DNA from: Candidatus Cloacimonetes bacterium 4572_55 | GTDB lineage: Bacteria; 4572-55 | DNA: 5,835 nucleotides | Direction of reading: 5' to 3' | Assembly: GCA_002084765.1 (NCBI GenBank) | Contig: NBMB01000107.1 | Coordinates: forward strand, 1 to 5,835 | Shown here: positions 1 through 5,325 of the stretch, in pieces | Layout of the letters: each line of letters opens with the position of its first letter | How positions within the stretch are numbered: the stretch's first letter is position 1 | Notes under the pieces: model-generated | The model's input: only the letters and a program-made list of their open reading frames with translations | The model's database searches: none | Told to the model about the DNA's origin: nothing | Translations under genes and position numbers: made by a program

Positions 1-28
1 TCAATAAAAGCCAAGATTAGCCGTTCCG

Positions 29-53
29 GTGCAATAGCATTGTTATATTGCAC
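29..53 (-). repeat. Inverted repeat downstream of vsr (possible weak terminator)
   Basis: The arms GTGCAATA (29-36) and TATTGCAC (46-53) are perfect 8-bp complements around a 9-nt loop. The stem starts 13 nt past the vsr stop codon, where an operon terminator would be expected. No T-run follows on the minus strand (the next bases are CGGAACGG), so it is not a classical rho-independent terminator. It could be an RNA 3'-end stabiliser or chance in AT-rich sequence. Confidence 0.4.
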
Positions 54-66
54 TTGCCTTGAACCA

Positions 67-501
67 CTACCTGACTTTGCCCTTACTTGCCTCTCCAATA
101 TCTTTCTCCTCTAATGGCTTCAGTTTTTCTAACTCACCTTTTTTAAGCTCACATTCCCAAATTCTGATGACCTTCCAACCTTTTTGCGTCAAATATTCGG
201 TTACTTCACCATCACGTGCAATATTTCTCTGAATTTTCTTTTGCCAATACTCGGCGTTGCTTGATGGCTTCGTATTACGGCAGTTGTGACCATGCCAGAA
301 ACACCCATCTACAAAGACTGCAATACGGAATTTTGGAAAAACAAAGTCAGGTTTCCCGAAAATTTTATAATTTCGTCTCCACCCTTTTATACCACGTTCC
401 TTAAAAATCTGAATCAACTTGACTTCGGTAGATTTATTACCTTTGGATTTTACCGCACGCATTATTTCAGAACGTTTTTGTTTAGAAAACGTGTCGGTCA
501 T
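67..501 (-). CDS. vsr: Very short patch repair (Vsr) mismatch endonuclease
   Basis: Vsr nicks DNA 5' of the T in T:G mismatches that arise when 5-methylcytosine deaminates, starting short-patch repair by DNA polymerase I. The 144-residue product has the family hallmarks: N-terminal SEIMRAVKSKGNKSTE (E26), GKPDF with catalytic D52, the FVDGCFWHGHNC block (D65, H70, and zinc ligands H72 and C74), and RIWECEL with zinc ligand C118. E. coli Vsr (156 aa) has H64 where this protein has D65, a variant I recall as common in Vsr homologues. The frame is open upstream to a TTG at 531, but ATG 501 gives the usual N-terminus, has a GGAAA-type ribosome site about 7 nt ahead, and starts only 2 nt after the endonuclease stop, so it was chosen. 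It is the last gene of the operon and is probably translationally coupled. Confidence 0.95.
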   Translation of the reverse strand: MTDTFSKQKRSEIMRAVKSKGNKSTEVKLIQIFKERGIKGWRRNYKIFGKPDFVFPKFRIAVFVDGCFWHGHNCRNTKPSSNAEYWQKKIQRNIARDGEVTEYLTQKGWKVIRIWECELKKGELEKLKPLEEKDIGEASKGKVR

Positions 502-503
502 TT

Positions 504-1253
504 CTATTTCCGTGTAGTTACCGTAACCCAAGTTTTATCAAAATCAAGGGTTTTCAACACCGCTTCTTTCTCCAGTTTCGGCGGCTTTTTCGTTTCAATC
601 AGAAGACAATCGTCTGGAACTTCCTCAATAATTGTAAACTGTGAACCATGCCGCTGCCAAGTAAAACGGTGTTTTTGCTCCTCTTTATCGTAACCTTCTA
701 AATTGTTGTTCTTATTCCATTTCCAAAAGAACAATTCTGGGTCATAACGTATTGTCTCGAACTCAAAAACGGCGAGCGTCAGGAGGTCATCGGATTTTAT
801 CAAAACAACAGTTCTGAGGTGTTTGAATTTTTCCCTGATGGAAGAAACTCGCTCATTCCATATATCAAGTACAAGTCCGCCTAATTCGTTAGGGTCTGCA
901 TCAAGATTTGTTTCGTCAAAGGAGTATGCCGGCGAATTTCTTCCAGAAATAAGCCTGACTCGCTTAACTGTTTTCGGATTTTTATTTTTTACGCTTTTAG
1001 CACTCCAAGCACAACTTCCCAATACAACATCGTCAAGTCCGACATTTGACGGTTTCCATTCAGCATTGATAGATGTAGCGAAAATTTGTTCCCAGTCAGA
1101 ACCCCTGAGATCGGGAGTGCTTTTTGTGGCAAGTAAATAAACTATCTCCCTGCCAAGATTGTATCCAAAATTTTCGGGGAATTTGTTCAGTGGATAAGGC
1201 GGCTTGACCTTATCTACTGTTCGCAAACGCGGCGTTCTCTTTTTGGAGGGCAT
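504..1253 (-). CDS. Probable Type II restriction endonuclease, family not assigned
   Basis: This 249-residue soluble protein lies between a cytosine-5 methyltransferase and vsr, the usual place for the cognate Type II endonuclease. No signal peptide or membrane segment is visible. A possible PD-(D/E)XK-like core is GLDDVVLGSCAWSAKSVK (residues 72-89): D74/D75 followed about 9 residues later by S84-A-K86, with serine where an acidic residue is usual. E57 and E65 are alternative acidic partners. The C-terminal half is rich in aromatic and charged residues (FFWKWNKNNN, 175-184) and may include DNA contacts, which is inference. Its ATG lies inside the 3' end of the methyltransferase gene (44-bp overlap), with only a weak GAAAG 11 nt upstream. 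This suggests translational coupling, a way to delay or limit endonuclease relative to methylase. I considered the NgoBV/NlaIV-like families but cannot confirm them. The restriction role is strong from context and weak from sequence. Confidence 0.72.
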   Translation of the reverse strand: MPSKKRTPRLRTVDKVKPPYPLNKFPENFGYNLGREIVYLLATKSTPDLRGSDWEQIFATSINAEWKPSNVGLDDVVLGSCAWSAKSVKNKNPKTVKRVRLISGRNSPAYSFDETNLDADPNELGGLVLDIWNERVSSIREKFKHLRTVVLIKSDDLLTLAVFEFETIRYDPELFFWKWNKNNNLEGYDKEEQKHRFTWQRHGSQFTIIEEVPDDCLLIETKKPPKLEKEAVLKTLDFDKTWVTVTTRK

Positions 1254-2247
1254 AGCGGTGTTCTTTCAAAAAAATTGTTTGTTGATGACGATGATAGCCA
1301 TTTGAATTGCGCGTCGTTTTTTTTATTGACGCATCAGTTAAAATTGGCACGAACGATTCTACTACAGCACGAACAAGATTAACCGGAACTGCATTTCCTG
1401 CTTGCTTTCGTGTCTGGGCATCAGATACAACGATTTTATAAGAATCTGGAAAGCCTTGTAACCGCAACATTTCACGGGGCGTTAAACGCCGTTCGCCATT
1501 TACGAGAAGATAATTGTATGATGCGCCTGCTCTCAGCGCACAAGAATACGGATATGAGCTAATATTGCCAGCTTTATTTTCATGCCAAACTGACGGCGTG
1601 TGCATTGGCGTATGACTTTCTAACCTTTTTTGTTTGATTCTCTCTGACGCATAATGTTTATCTGCAACATTATCTTCCAGTATATCATTTAATGATGTGT
1701 AAGTTGATAATTGAGCAGGCCATTGAAATTGAATTGGTTTATGAAAACCGACAATAAAAACACGCTCCCTTTTTTGCGGTAGTCCATAATCCAGCGCATT
1801 CAAAACGCGGTAGTCAAAATAATATCCCAACTCTGTAAGAACGTCTGATATTTTCCTCAGCGTTCTCCCTTTATTATGCCCTACCAATCGCTTAACATTT
1901 TCTAATACAAATGCCTTCGGCTTTTTTGCGTCTAAAATCCGCGCAATATCAAAAAATAGCGTCCCGCGAGTATCTTCAAAGCCCTTCCCGTTCCCTATTA
2001 TACTAAATGGCTGGCATGGAAACCCCGCAAAAAGCAGGTCATGGTCAGGAATTTCATCAGCATCAATTTTAGTAATATCGCCTGCCGGATATTCGCCAAA
2101 ATTAGCGTGATACGCCTCCCGTGCGTAAAGGTCAATATCGCTTGAGAATACGCACTTTGAAGGAATATTATACTTTTCAAACACCTGAGTGGCACCAAGC
2201 CGAAACCCACCAATACCGCAAAATAAATCAATGTATTTAATACTCAT
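1210..2247 (-). CDS. DNA (cytosine-5-)-methyltransferase of a Type II restriction-modification system
   Basis: It transfers a methyl group from S-adenosylmethionine to C5 of cytosine in its recognition site, protecting host DNA from the adjacent endonuclease. Motifs run in canonical order: I, IDLFCGIGGF (6-15, cofactor binding); IV, FPCQPFS with catalytic C78; VI, LENV (115-118); VIII, QKRERVFIV (158-166); IX, RRLTPREMLRLQGFP (253-267); X, QAGNAVP (282-288). The target-recognition region between VIII and IX is short (about 85 residues), as in mono-specific enzymes. ATG 2247 is preferred because AGGTG lies 9 nt upstream. The GTG at 2259 that opens the frame lies inside that ribosome site. The product is 345 residues with an unusual basic tail of about 40 residues after motif X, encoded where the gene overlaps the endonuclease and containing an A8 run (1317-1324). 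The recognition sequence cannot be read from this sequence. Confidence 0.96.
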   Translation of the reverse strand: MSIKYIDLFCGIGGFRLGATQVFEKYNIPSKCVFSSDIDLYAREAYHANFGEYPAGDITKIDADEIPDHDLLFAGFPCQPFSIIGNGKGFEDTRGTLFFDIARILDAKKPKAFVLENVKRLVGHNKGRTLRKISDVLTELGYYFDYRVLNALDYGLPQKRERVFIVGFHKPIQFQWPAQLSTYTSLNDILEDNVADKHYASERIKQKRLESHTPMHTPSVWHENKAGNISSYPYSCALRAGASYNYLLVNGERRLTPREMLRLQGFPDSYKIVVSDAQTRKQAGNAVPVNLVRAVVESFVPILTDASIKKTTRNSNGYHRHQQTIFLKEHRYALQKENAAFANSR

Positions 2248-2305
2248 ATACTTATTCACCTATTTACTCTACTCTGGAAAGCGTGAGTGGTTTAACTATG
2301 AGTAT
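2240..2305. repeat. 9-bp inverted repeat linking the -10 box and the methyltransferase start codon
   Basis: ATACTCATA (2240-2248) and TATGAGTAT (2297-2305) are perfect complements 48 bp apart. One arm contains the methyltransferase ATG (2247-2245) and the other covers most of the -10 box. In a read-through RNA the arms could pair and hide the start codon; a transcript from the local promoter lacks the upstream arm. As DNA, the arms could be paired operator half-sites. Both arms are AT-rich, so chance is possible. Confidence 0.4.
2257..2261 (-). promoter_or_regulatory. Ribosome binding site deciding the methyltransferase start
   Basis: AGGTG is followed by a 9-nt spacer and ATG 2247. It overlaps the in-frame GTG (2259-2257) that would otherwise be taken as the start, so the 4-residue-longer version is unlikely. 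Confidence 0.7.
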
Positions 2306-2328
2306 ATATAAACTTTCAATCTCGTCAA
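2301..2328 (-). promoter_or_regulatory. Sigma70-like promoter for the methyltransferase-endonuclease-vsr operon
   Basis: The -35 box TTGACG (2328-2323, 5/6 to TTGACA), a 16-bp spacer and the -10 box TATACT (2306-2301, 5/6 to TATAAT) read toward the methyltransferase. Transcription would begin near 2294, giving a leader of about 47 nt. The promoter lies wholly within the 3' exon flank of the group II intron, about 55 bp from the intron end, so the insertion would not have destroyed it. Confidence 0.62.
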
Positions 2329-2428
2329 ACAATGGATGGGCAAACACAAATGTTCTGTCATTCGTATATTTTGGATACAGGTGTAAGGTGGAAGTCGGGT
2401 GTTTCACAGCCCAGTCCCCGCCCCCAAA

Positions 2429-2462
2429 GAACCCACCAGGCGTCTTTCGACGCAGTAGGCTC
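2429..2462 (-). ncRNA. Group II intron domain V (catalytic core hairpin)
   Basis: A 34-nt hairpin beginning GAGCC and ending GGGTTC, with nine lower base pairs, a 2-nt CT bulge, a five-pair upper stem (GCGTC/GACGC) and a GAAA tetraloop. This is the exact canonical geometry. The catalytic AGC triad sits at positions 2-4. It starts 7 nt after the stop codon of the intron protein. A 3-nt linker then leads into the domain VI stem (about 2425-2383). Confidence 0.93.
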
Positions 2463-2469
2463 AGGCCGT

Positions 2470-4179
2470 TCAAACGCCCGATGAAGAGCGCAGTAATGCA
2501 ACAGAAATTTCTTGACTGTGAACCAGCCGATGACAGTTTGGGTGGAGCAAGACCCGGTTATTCAAACCGCCATTGACCCGCCATACCAAATGATGTTGAT
2601 GCCAGCCAGTCTGTTCGCTAATCGCCTGTCGGCAGACCGGACATTGCCCGTTTTGGCGTTGCCACAGTTGCCACAGTTGCTTTTTCCCTTTGAGCGTATC
2701 TGACATCTTATGGGCTAACCGTTTTTCAAAATAAGTCTCCCAAATTGGGTCGTAAGGATTGGCTTTTGCTCTGATTTTGATGTGCCGCTTAATCGGTGTT
2801 CGCCGCGCCTTCAACAAACAAATGCGATGTTTCTTTCCCTGTGCATCTGTCACCTGCCCGCTAAAAACCCACTGTCGCCCACCGATGTCCGGGAAGTATT
2901 TCTGCTTAACCCAACGCCGTGATTTGTTATTGTGTCGTCGCTTAGTCCATTTCCACAGTGCCTCGAATATGGCGTGGTCTACCTTTGAATAGGTTTGACT
3001 GCTACAGACGTGACGGTGGTAGTTAGACCAACCTCGAATGAGCGGGTTGAGTTGGCGGATTAGATTTCCGGCGGTAGCTTGTTTGTTGCTGTTGATGATA
3101 TGGCGCACTTTGCTCAGGAAGGCTTTTACATTCTTGGCGGACGGTTTGATAATCAGCTTGCCGTTATACTTGCGGATGTTCTGCCCCAGAAAATCGAAGC
3201 CCTCGTCAATGTGAGTTATGACCGTTTTCTGAGGAGACAGTTCCAGACCGCGTTCTGCCAGAAATTGTTCGACCACTGGTTTGACTTCGTTTTCCAGCAA
3301 TTCTTTGGATATACCGGTGATAATGAAATCATCGGCGTATCTGACCAAATTGATTTTGGTCTTACGTCTGGCTCGACTTGATGTCCCAAACTTATCTCGC
3401 AGTCGCTTTTCCAGTCCATCCAGAGCGAAATTTGCCAGTGCCGGTGAAGCTATTCCTCCTTGCGGTGTCCCTTTCTCAGTGGGATACAGGCGGTTGTCCT
3501 CCATATATCCAGCTGTCAACCATTTGTGCAGGATGGCTTTGTTCATTGGTATATTAGCTTCCAGCCACTCTTGTGAGAGTTCATCAAAACAGGCTTTGAT
3601 GTCCCCTTCCAGCACCCATTGAGGACTGCTTGGATTTTTGAGGATGATGAAGCATTGACCGATGGCGTCTGCCGTTGACCGTTCTACTCTGAACCCATAC
3701 GAATTGGGATCGGCCAGGGTTTCGACTATCGGGTCGAGGGTGAGCAGGTGCAAGGCTTGCATTGCTCTGTCTTTCATCACCGGTATTGAAAGCGGACGCA
3801 GGCGCTTGCCATCACTTTTGGGAATGTATATTCTCCGCAACGGTTTTGGCCTGTACCCTTTTGTCTTGAGCCGCTCTATAGCGGCTGCCTTTTGAGACGG
3901 CGTACTCCATTTCTCTCCGTCTACTCCGGCGGTTCTTTTGCCTCGATTTTCTGTTACTCGTCGCACGGCTAAGGCTTTGCCGCTAAACGAACGGGCTAAA
4001 ATGAACTGCAAGGCTCTCGCTTTGCGTTTCTGCCCAGCCCGAATTGCCTTCACGATACGCGCCTGGAGGCGACGCACGGTTCGATTCGCTTTGGCCCAAT
4101 TTATCCCGTGCCATTCTATCGTTTCCCGCAGGCTCGCGCCAGTGGTTGCAGATGTCTTGCATCCGATTGCCACTTCCAT
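2470..4179 (-). CDS. ltrA: Group II intron reverse transcriptase/maturase with C-terminal HNH endonuclease
   Basis: This protein binds its intron RNA, aids splicing, nicks target DNA and reverse-transcribes the intron into it. With ATG 4179 it has 569 residues, usual for HNH-bearing members. The N-terminal block ETIEWHGINWAKANRTVRRL (19-38) is typical of the family. The reverse transcriptase domain spans roughly 75-335, with GVDG (85-88), LEGDIKACFD (190-199, catalytic D193), GTPQGGIASP (237-246) and catalytic RYADDF (280-285). The maturase (X) domain is about 350-430, including IRGWSNYHRH (381-390). The HNH/zinc module (513-554) shows CPVC, HQHH, GGLNN and CHRLVH. The frame stays open to an ATG at 4332, but that stretch is ribozyme RNA, whereas ATG 4179 has AGGAG 9 nt upstream. 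No frameshift or missing catalytic residue is seen. The symbol follows the LtrA family name and does not imply orthology to the lactococcal protein. Confidence 0.96.
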   Translation of the reverse strand: MEVAIGCKTSATTGASLRETIEWHGINWAKANRTVRRLQARIVKAIRAGQKRKARALQFILARSFSGKALAVRRVTENRGKRTAGVDGEKWSTPSQKAAAIERLKTKGYRPKPLRRIYIPKSDGKRLRPLSIPVMKDRAMQALHLLTLDPIVETLADPNSYGFRVERSTADAIGQCFIILKNPSSPQWVLEGDIKACFDELSQEWLEANIPMNKAILHKWLTAGYMEDNRLYPTEKGTPQGGIASPALANFALDGLEKRLRDKFGTSSRARRKTKINLVRYADDFIITGISKELLENEVKPVVEQFLAERGLELSPQKTVITHIDEGFDFLGQNIRKYNGKLIIKPSAKNVKAFLSKVRHIINSNKQATAGNLIRQLNPLIRGWSNYHRHVCSSQTYSKVDHAIFEALWKWTKRRHNNKSRRWVKQKYFPDIGGRQWVFSGQVTDAQGKKHRICLLKARRTPIKRHIKIRAKANPYDPIWETYFEKRLAHKMSDTLKGKKQLWQLWQRQNGQCPVCRQAISEQTGWHQHHLVWRVNGGLNNRVLLHPNCHRLVHSQEISVALLRSSSGV

Positions 4180-4188
4180 ATCTACGAA

Positions 4189-4193
4189 CTCCT
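4189..4193 (-). promoter_or_regulatory. Ribosome binding site deciding the intron protein start
   Basis: AGGAG precedes ATG 4179 by 9 nt. It selects a 569-residue protein over the 620-residue reading from 4332, whose extra 51 residues resemble no maturase N-terminus. Confidence 0.8.
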
Positions 4194-4469
4194 GTTTTTG
4201 CGTCGTACTCAGGCTCTCTCGTGACGAATGACCCGCTGGAAGTCTGCCCGCTTTCGCGTGGGGCAAATCTTGAACCCCTATCCTGCCCGTTACAGACCGG
4301 CTTTCGCTTTCTCCAGCATCCTTTACCGGCAAACCTATTGGCGTCCCTTACGGCTCGCTGTCTCTGCACAGCAGAGAGGTCTACCAGTTTACCACGTTTC
4401 GTGTCAACACCGTTTTGGGTGGGGTAGGTTTCGCCTATTCGCCGGGGGTTCGACATCTGCGACAGATGA

Positions 4470-4490
4470 TCGTTAAGCACCTGTTCCTGA
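4470..4490 (-). other. Exon-binding sites EBS2 and EBS1 in intron domain I
   Basis: On the intron strand, TCAGGA (4490-4485, EBS2) and TAACGA (4475-4470, EBS1) are 9 nt apart. EBS1 is the exact complement of the last six exon bases TCGTTA. EBS2 pairs with TCCTGG in the exon (five Watson-Crick pairs plus one G.T). They lie about 325-345 nt into the intron, as expected. A CATCTG-TCG-CAGATG hairpin (4467-4453) follows directly. Confidence 0.85.
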
Positions 4491-4814
4491 CCCCTCACCT
4501 TTTTGGTTCAAGCCTATCAGCATCTTTGGCTTGTTTCTTGTAACGACGTTTATCAGCGGTTCAGTTACCTTAACCATACCACCCCATCCTAGCTCCCGAC
4601 CGCCTTGATGCTGGCAGTCGCCACTGCTCCTCGCGGTTAAGTGACCAGCCATCAGGCTGAGGCTACTTTGTCCCGGAGGCTTCGCACCCCAACAGCATCC
4701 TCAGATGGTTTTTCCGTTGACGCACACTCCGATAGGATACCCGTGACAGAACACGGGGTTACTGACCGATTTTATTCGGTTATTAACAAATGCTGACACA
4801 ACTTCGTGTCGCAC

Positions 4815-4827
4815 TAACGAACCAGGA
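4815..4827 (-). other. Intron-binding sites IBS2 and IBS1 in the 5' exon (insertion target)
   Basis: TCCTGG (4827-4822, IBS2), one T, then TCGTTA (4820-4815, IBS1) sit directly before the intron GTGCG. Both match the exon-binding sites inside the intron. This fixes the 5' splice site and shows which sequence the element selected. Confidence 0.85.
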
Positions 4828-4841
4828 TTAGCAATTCGTTA
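4815..4841. repeat. Stem-loop at the intron insertion point
   Basis: TAACGAA (4815-4821) and TTCGTTA (4835-4841) form a perfect 7-bp stem around 13 nt. On the minus strand IBS1 is the 3' arm and IBS2 lies in the loop, so the intron entered exactly at the foot of the hairpin. Two more pairs (GG with CC) form if the CC at 2380-2381 beyond the intron is included, implying the pre-insertion hairpin was longer. Confidence 0.6.
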
Positions 4842-4875
4842 CCAATTTTATTGTTATGTGGCGTTTTGCTTGACA

Positions 4876-4920
4876 CCGTGTGGTGTGATTGATAGAATTT
4901 TACTCACCCACACCACACGG
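4876..4920. repeat. 12-bp perfect inverted repeat between the small gene and the intron
   Basis: CCGTGTGGTGTG (4876-4887) and CACACCACACGG (4909-4920) are perfect complements around a 21-nt AT-rich spacer. The repeat begins 35 nt beyond the stop codon of the 79-residue gene, so it could end or protect that transcript, but no T-run follows on the minus strand. On the plus strand a loosely T-rich stretch (TCAATTTTT) follows about 4 nt later. Palindromic protein binding or a remnant of another element are alternatives. Confidence 0.6.
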
Positions 4921-4955
4921 GTTATCAATTTTTAAGTTATAATGGATTTACAATC

Positions 4956-5195
4956 TTAATAATATGACCCCGACCTATTGGTTATTGACTCATACCCTGA
5001 AAGGGAACGATTTTCACTTTCGACCCGTTTCCCATCACAATAGATTGTCCCCGTACCAGGTCCATAGCTAAAAGATGCTTCGCCGTTACTATTGGTGATA
5101 TCTGTATCGTTACCTTGATTATTAACCCAAACTTGAACTCTTGTCCCTTGACAGGGCTTACCATCTTCATATTGAACTTTTACAGTCATTGACAT
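4956..5195 (-). CDS. Small beta-rich protein, carboxypeptidase-regulatory/transthyretin-like (hypothetical)
   Basis: A 79-residue protein of unknown function. Alternating hydrophobic/polar strands (TVKVQYEDGKP, RVQVWVNN, NGEASFSYGPG, GTIYCDGKRV) with a dGkPcqGtrV-type opening resemble one small beta-sandwich of the carboxypeptidase-regulatory/Ig-like type. The similarity is by eye only. It is polar, rich in N, G and S, has no signal peptide or membrane segment, and has two cysteines (residues 15 and 53). ATG 5195 has AGGAG (5209-5205) 9 nt upstream, a good site. An ATG two codons later is the only close alternative. It lies between the miniature element upstream and the group II intron downstream. 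Its own promoter is not clear. Being a short single domain, it could be an accessory or secreted-system cargo protein, but nothing here shows that. Confidence 0.75.
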   Translation of the reverse strand: MSMTVKVQYEDGKPCQGTRVQVWVNNQGNDTDITNSNGEASFSYGPGTGTIYCDGKRVESENRSLSGYESITNRSGSYY

Positions 5196-5259
5196 AACAT
5201 CATTCTCCTGTGGTTTGTGATTTTTTTGCCGAACTATCTTGATGATAAAAATACTTTCT

Positions 5260-5302
5260 TCAGCTGCCTATTCTTTGGTTTTTTGATGGCATCACCTCCT
5301 TA
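5260..5302 (-). promoter_or_regulatory. Super-strong Shine-Dalgarno with possible 10-codon leader peptide
   Basis: TAAGGAGGTGAT (5302-5291) matches all 12 bases of the usual bacterial 16S rRNA 3'-tail complement. The ATG at 5292 overlaps its end and opens MPSKNQRIGS, then TGA at 5262-5260. The spacing from AGGAGG to ATG is only 2 nt, poor for initiation, so the site may bind ribosomes without efficient start. It lies about 65-95 nt ahead of the 79-residue gene, so a leader/attenuation role or a relic of a lost gene is possible. Confidence 0.4.
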
Positions 5303-5317
5303 ATCTTAACAAAATTG

Positions 5318-5325
5318 CAAAATTC
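5318..5325. repeat. 8-bp direct repeat, left flank of the miniature element
   Basis: CAAAATTC here is identical to 5460-5467 and directly abuts the left terminal repeat. Read as a target duplication, removing the element plus one copy predicts the empty site TTGCAAAATTCACTTC. Confidence 0.6.

Larger units (their letters stand above)
2383..4814 (-). mobile_element. Full-length group II intron with HNH-type intron-encoded protein
   Basis: A retroelement that self-splices from RNA with help from its protein and moves by retrohoming. The 5' end GTGCG (4814-4810) begins a ribozyme region of about 635 nt (domains I-III) whose first hairpin is GACAC/TGTGTC. The 5' junction is supported by two exon-intron pairings: EBS1 with IBS1 (6 bp) and EBS2 with IBS2 (6 bp including one G.T). 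The protein gene fills domain IV and ends 7 nt before a canonical 34-nt domain V. Domain VI follows as a G-rich/C-rich hairpin with a candidate branch A seven nucleotides from a 3' terminal AC at 2384-2383; this end is less certain than the 5' end and could shift by 1-2 nt. The length of about 2.43 kb is normal for ORF-bearing bacterial introns. All catalytic parts look intact, so it is probably active. It looks more GC-rich than its flanks, suggesting transfer. The class is probably bacterial B or chloroplast-like, judged from the HNH-bearing protein. Confidence 0.93.

Noticed and set aside
286-693. Plus-strand frames opposite vsr and the endonuclease (also 823-1140)
   Set aside because: They are antisense to well-supported genes, show low-complexity translations and carry no start signals.
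2264-2473. 69-codon minus-strand frame over domains V and VI and the 3' exon
   Set aside because: Its first part is the catalytic RNA core. Only the last 38 codons are exon, with no ribosome site.
4180-4332. N-terminal extension of the intron protein from ATG 4332
   Set aside because: The 51 extra residues overlap ribozyme structure, resemble no maturase N-terminus and lack the strong AGGAG that precedes ATG 4179.
3983-4498. 171-codon minus-strand reading frame overlapping the intron 5' half
   Set aside because: It runs through ribozyme domains and the start of the maturase gene in another frame, has no family motif, and is a shadow of the GC-rich intron.
4721-4727. GTGTG/GTGCG at 4727-4721 as the intron 5' end
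   Set aside because: It would leave domains I-III about 90 nt shorter. The upstream GTGCG at 4814 is supported by both EBS1/IBS1 and EBS2/IBS2 pairings.
5236-5264. Promoter for the 79-residue gene (TAGGCA, 17 bp, TATCAT)
   Set aside because: The -35 box matches only 4 of 6 bases in AT-rich sequence, too weak to list as a feature.
5291-5302. 3' end of a 16S rRNA gene on the plus strand (ATCACCTCCTTA)
   Set aside because: The flanks do not match rRNA beyond this 12-mer. It is better read as a Shine-Dalgarno sequence on the minus strand.
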